Shown here: positions 6,860 through 8,972 of the stretch, piece after piece | Numbering within the stretch: position 1 is the first letter of the stretch | Layout of the letters: each line of letters opens with the position of its first letter | From: JBMYQA01 sp049600855 | GTDB taxonomy: Bacteria; Bacteroidota; Bacteroidia; Cytophagales; Flammeovirgaceae | Assembly: GCA_049600855.1 (NCBI GenBank) | Contig: JBMYQA010000260.1 | Coordinates: 1 to 8,972 of the forward strand | Direction: 5' to 3' | Length of the DNA: 8,972 bases | Program-made: the position numbers and the translations under genes | The notes under the pieces: generated by a model | The model's database searches: none | What the model saw: only the letters and a program-made list of their open reading frames with translations | What the model was told of the DNA's origin: nothing

Positions 6860-6884
6860 AGATAGGGTTGGAGAAACCCTATCT
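6860..6884. terminator. Hairpin between convergent VWA and nuclease genes
   Basis: AGATAGGGTT (6860-6869) and AACCCTATCT (6875-6884) form a perfect 10-bp stem with the 5-nt loop GGAGA. It starts two bases after the VWA stop and ends nine bases before the nuclease stop, so it serves both convergent transcripts by position. Neither side has a T-run, so intrinsic termination would be weak. Protection of mRNA 3' ends is another possible role. Confidence 0.55.
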
Positions 6885-6893
6885 CAATGCCAC

Positions 6894-7799
6894 TTACAGC
6901 TTTAACCCTTTTACTGATTCTGCTAGGCGCACACCTGCTTTTGTACCTTGCTGCACCGCTAACGTTTTCATATTAGTCAAATAGGATTTAGCCACTTTCG
7001 GAGCGTTACTTTTATCGCTTGAGGTTGGAAACTTTCCATGTTGATGGACATCGGAAAGTACGTAATTGAAACTTTCTTTACTCCAAGCAACAGGATCAAT
7101 CTCTTTTGGAAAGTTCATGTTCGCATTTGCTTTTTGCATCAGCTTAGCCTGCTGAATCGCTTTTCGCAATTTAGACTTTCGCCCTAAGGCACTGTCCCAT
7201 AAGCCATGTAATTTGATGGCTTTTCGTTTGGGTTTCACATACTGATCATTTCCTCCTCGATCACCTTTCGGGTATTCATCACTAAACTCCGACCCACAAT
7301 GCAAGGGTTGATGAATATCGCCAACTAAATGAATAAGCCAAGCCAAACTAATGGCACGCTGAGCCTTATCCATCTCTTGGTTGAATACCTTTTTCTGCGT
7401 TTCTTGAATCGCCCAAACCACATTCGGTTCCTTGGTGCCATCAGGCAAGTTTGTTTCATGGTTATTGGGAAACTTCACTTTATAAGTCACGTAATGCCAA
7501 TTGCCATGACTTTCCTCATTATAAGGATGTTTTCGGTTTTTAATTTCATCAGCCCATACGCTAGCCCTCATCATTAAAAATACACCCAAGTCCATTTTCT
7601 TCCTGTACTTTGCATACTCCCTTTTCCACAATCGCTCGTATTCGGGATGTTGCTTCAATAAGCTGGTGACTTGCTCTTGCTGGGATTTATCTAACTCCAA
7701 ATAAGCCAGAGCAGCCACTACCATATGCCCTTGAGCCCACCAAGCAGAGGCTCCAAATGGTAATCCTAAAAAAAGCATGACAGCTATTAATCTACGCAT
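6894..7799 (-). CDS. Secreted S1/P1-type zinc nuclease
   Basis: This is a 301-residue exported nuclease of the S1/P1 family, which uses three zinc ions to cut single-stranded DNA and RNA to 5'-mononucleotides. The signal peptide is residues 1-19, ending in ASA. Cleavage there makes W20 the mature N-terminus, as required because the family uses the amino group of Trp1 as a zinc ligand. The other expected ligands are all visible with the spacing known for P1 nuclease: H25 (WWAQGH), D84 (VWADE), H102 (NWHYV), H157 and D161 and H167 (HLVGDIHQPLH), H198 and D202 (LHGLWDS). The length suits a bacterial member. There is a single tail of about 100 residues after the last ligand, rich in Lys and Ala. 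It probably scavenges phosphate or nucleosides outside the cytoplasm. It is transcribed alone, towards the VWA gene, and its start faces the recombinase remnant. Confidence 0.95.
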   Translation of the reverse strand: MRRLIAVMLFLGLPFGASAWWAQGHMVVAALAYLELDKSQQEQVTSLLKQHPEYERLWKREYAKYRKKMDLGVFLMMRASVWADEIKNRKHPYNEESHGNWHYVTYKVKFPNNHETNLPDGTKEPNVVWAIQETQKKVFNQEMDKAQRAISLAWLIHLVGDIHQPLHCGSEFSDEYPKGDRGGNDQYVKPKRKAIKLHGLWDSALGRKSKLRKAIQQAKLMQKANANMNFPKEIDPVAWSKESFNYVLSDVHQHGKFPTSSDKSNAPKVAKSYLTNMKTLAVQQGTKAGVRLAESVKGLKL

Positions 7800-8174
7800 A
7801 ATCGTTTCGCATTAGTATTGATAATTATCCATTCAATGATACGGATTTTTTAGTGAAAATAGCTGTTTTGTGTAAAACCTCAAATCATAAAACCTCACTA
7901 CTTTTAGTTTATTCGGCTGGTTTACGACTGGGTGAAGTTACTAACCTGAAAGTCAAGGATATTGATAGCAAACGCATGTAGATTTTTACAAAAGGAGGTA
8001 AAGGTAAGAAGGATTGATACATCGTACTTTCTGGAAAAGGACGGAGATTTGTACGCATATTCCAATACCAAGCAAACATCAAACCCGTTACCGTTTGGAT
8101 AATTTGGATTTGCATCCCGATAAAAGTAGTATTATATATACAATTGTTGTGGTGCATTTGTAAATCATAAAGCG
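7800..8174. other. Gap between nuclease and AraC genes
   Basis: This 375-bp gap between divergent genes must hold both their promoters, but neither shows a convincing TTG / TAnnTTTG pair. The middle is taken up by the recombinase remnant. A 9-mer, AAAACCTCA, is duplicated at 7874-7882 and 7889-7897 with a 15-bp period. A 10-mer, AAATCATAAA, occurs at 7882-7891 and again at 8162-8171, just before the AraC start. Apart from these I see only AT-rich sequence. Confidence 0.6.
7862..8095 (+). pseudogene. Tyrosine recombinase (phage-integrase family) remnant
   Basis: The frame of the CTA at 7898 reads NHKTSLLLVYSAGLRLGEV, then TNLKVKDIDSKRM, stop (TAG 7979-7981), IFTKGGKGKKD, stop (TGA 8015-8017), YIVLS. 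This is the first half of the catalytic domain of a tyrosine recombinase. The Arg of AGLR is the first catalytic Arg, DIDSKRM is a common Bacteroidota form of the next segment, and GKGKKD-x-Y carries the catalytic Lys. The TGA sits where the family has Arg (GKGKKDRY), one C-to-T change from CGA. After LS the frame goes on as GKGRRFVRIFQYQANIKP, which is only loosely like the family. No HxxR box or nucleophilic Tyr is found, so the 3' third is missing. Nothing before about 7862 is recognisable. The outer limits are estimates. Confidence 0.82.
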
Positions 8175-8927
8175 ATGTCTAAAAAATTCTTTTTTGAAAA
8201 TAAATATATTCTAGCAACCAAAACCTTGTATAACTCAACACAGGCAATGGATTTGCATGCGCATGATAACGCAGCAATTAGTTATGTAATACAAGGACGA
8301 AATATTGAGACTGTAGATGCACATCAAAAGGTGATAGGACAAAATAGTCTCATCATCAAACCAAAAGGTATTTTGCATGAAAACCAGTATTTCGATAACT
8401 GTTTAATCTTGTGTATTTATATAAAACCAGATTTAAACCTTTCTTACGAGGCCAGCAAAACGATAAATGAGTGGAGTAGCATTAGTTCTTTTAATTTTTT
8501 ACCCTTTTTAGAGTTGTTTCAACCTAACCATGGAAAAGGTTACACGAAAAGCATCATTAAAGTACTGTTAGAAAAATTTGCAGAGAAGCTAGAACAGGAG
8601 AAAAAACCTCCTGTCTGGTTGATCGAAATCAAAAATATAATAGAATCATCATTCCAAGAGACAATTACAACCCAAGCGCTTGCTACATATTCAAAGAAAC
8701 ACCCAGTTTATTTAACTCGGGCATTTAAGCGATATTTTGGTTTTGGAATTAAAGAATACTTAAACCTACAACGATCTAATGCAGCTTTTGCTCATATGAT
8801 TATGGATAAACCAACCTTAAGTCAAATTGCCTATGACTGTGGGTATTCAGATCAAAGTCATATGAACCGAAAACTAAAAGAGTTTTCAGGATTTACCCCT
8901 TCTCAGCTTAATAAGCTCCTTGATTAA
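8175..8927 (+). CDS. AraC-family transcriptional regulator
   Basis: This is a 250-residue regulator. Residues about 20-85 look like the cupin-type sensor of AraC proteins: DLHAHDNAAISYVIQG with H28 and H30, then IIKPKGILHENQYF with H68. Residues about 160-248 form the double helix-turn-helix DNA-binding domain. The first helix-turn-helix spans about 165-188 (TTQALATYSKKHPVYLTRAF) and is followed by KRYFGFGIKEYLNLQR. The second spans 214-238 (LSQIAYDCGYSDQSHMNRKL) and is followed by the family signature FSGFTPSQ. It probably senses a small molecule or stress and controls genes beyond the window or its divergent neighbour. The start at 8175 gives a normal family length. Its coding sequence appears richer in A and T than the nearby nuclease gene, which together with the recombinase remnant is compatible with acquisition by transfer, though this is inference. 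Confidence 0.92.
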   Translation: MSKKFFFENKYILATKTLYNSTQAMDLHAHDNAAISYVIQGRNIETVDAHQKVIGQNSLIIKPKGILHENQYFDNCLILCIYIKPDLNLSYEASKTINEWSSISSFNFLPFLELFQPNHGKGYTKSIIKVLLEKFAEKLEQEKKPPVWLIEIKNIIESSFQETITTQALATYSKKHPVYLTRAFKRYFGFGIKEYLNLQRSNAAFAHMIMDKPTLSQIAYDCGYSDQSHMNRKLKEFSGFTPSQLNKLLD

Positions 8928-8972
8928 GGTTTCTTTTGTTCAAGATTTTCTCAGTCTAGCATGTTTTTTTTG

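Noticed and set aside
7171..7186. TTTCGCCCT in the nuclease gene as another REP copy
   Set aside because: Only one arm is present, it does not fold, and it encodes normal family sequence (LGRKSK); chance match.
7800..7860. Nuclease promoter on the minus strand using TATCATTG
   Set aside because: The -7-like element has one mismatch and no TTG lies about 20 nt upstream of it.
8110..8146. Promoter for the AraC gene using TTG at 8110 and TACAATTG at 8139
   Set aside because: The -7 has a mismatch and the spacing of 26 nt is too long for the Bacteroidota pattern, so I did not annotate it.
7909..8157. 82-codon open frame on the minus strand in the nuclease/AraC gap
   Set aside because: It is antisense to the recombinase remnant, whose plus-strand reading matches a known family. 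The minus product shows no domain, signal peptide or composition of a real protein.
8928..8972. Terminator after the AraC gene, suggested by T-rich sequence with eight T residues at the end
   Set aside because: No inverted repeat precedes the T-run within the window, so a hairpin cannot be shown.

Overview
The window reads as chromosomal DNA from a member of the Bacteroidota. Supporting signs are the C-terminus of a TonB-dependent receptor, two lipoproteins whose lipobox cysteine is followed at once by acidic residues (the Bacteroidota surface-export signal), no Shine-Dalgarno sequences ahead of the starts, a -33/-7 promoter of the TTG / TAnnTTTG type, and protein families typical of the phylum. 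I cannot name a genus from sequence alone.

Layout. (1) Positions 1-2429 form the end of one + strand transcription unit: the receptor C-terminus, then two surface lipoproteins, each with a Calx-beta-like domain followed by a beta-sandwich-like domain, closed by a strong intrinsic terminator at 2404-2429. The lipoproteins probably work with the receptor at the cell surface, but neither looks like SusD and the ligand is unknown. (2) Positions 2582-3211 hold a REP-associated Y1 tyrosine transposase (RAYT). A REP-like palindrome lies 34 bp after its stop codon and a diverged copy sits inside its own reading frame. (3) Positions 3258-4623 hold a pair of exported proteins: a small protein ending in a coiled coil that resembles the tail of Bacteroidota tail-fibre/S74-like proteins, and a DUF481-like outer-membrane beta-barrel. 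(4) Positions 4675-6858 hold a promoter and a membrane-anchored von Willebrand A protein with an intact MIDAS motif. (5) Positions 6894-7799 (- strand) hold a secreted S1/P1-type nuclease convergent with the VWA gene; a perfect 10-bp hairpin lies between the two. (6) Positions 7800-8174 hold no intact gene but contain a decayed tyrosine-recombinase fragment with two in-frame stops. (7) Positions 8175-8927 hold an AraC-family regulator.

How the genes relate. Only the receptor-lipoprotein group and perhaps the coiled-coil/barrel pair look like functional units. The RAYT and the recombinase remnant mark two places where mobile DNA has touched the region. I see no CRISPR array, RNA gene, riboswitch or recognisable defence system. 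The strongest leads are the palindrome embedded in the RAYT gene, the non-SusD lipoprotein pair beside a TonB-dependent receptor, and the coiled-coil/barrel pair.
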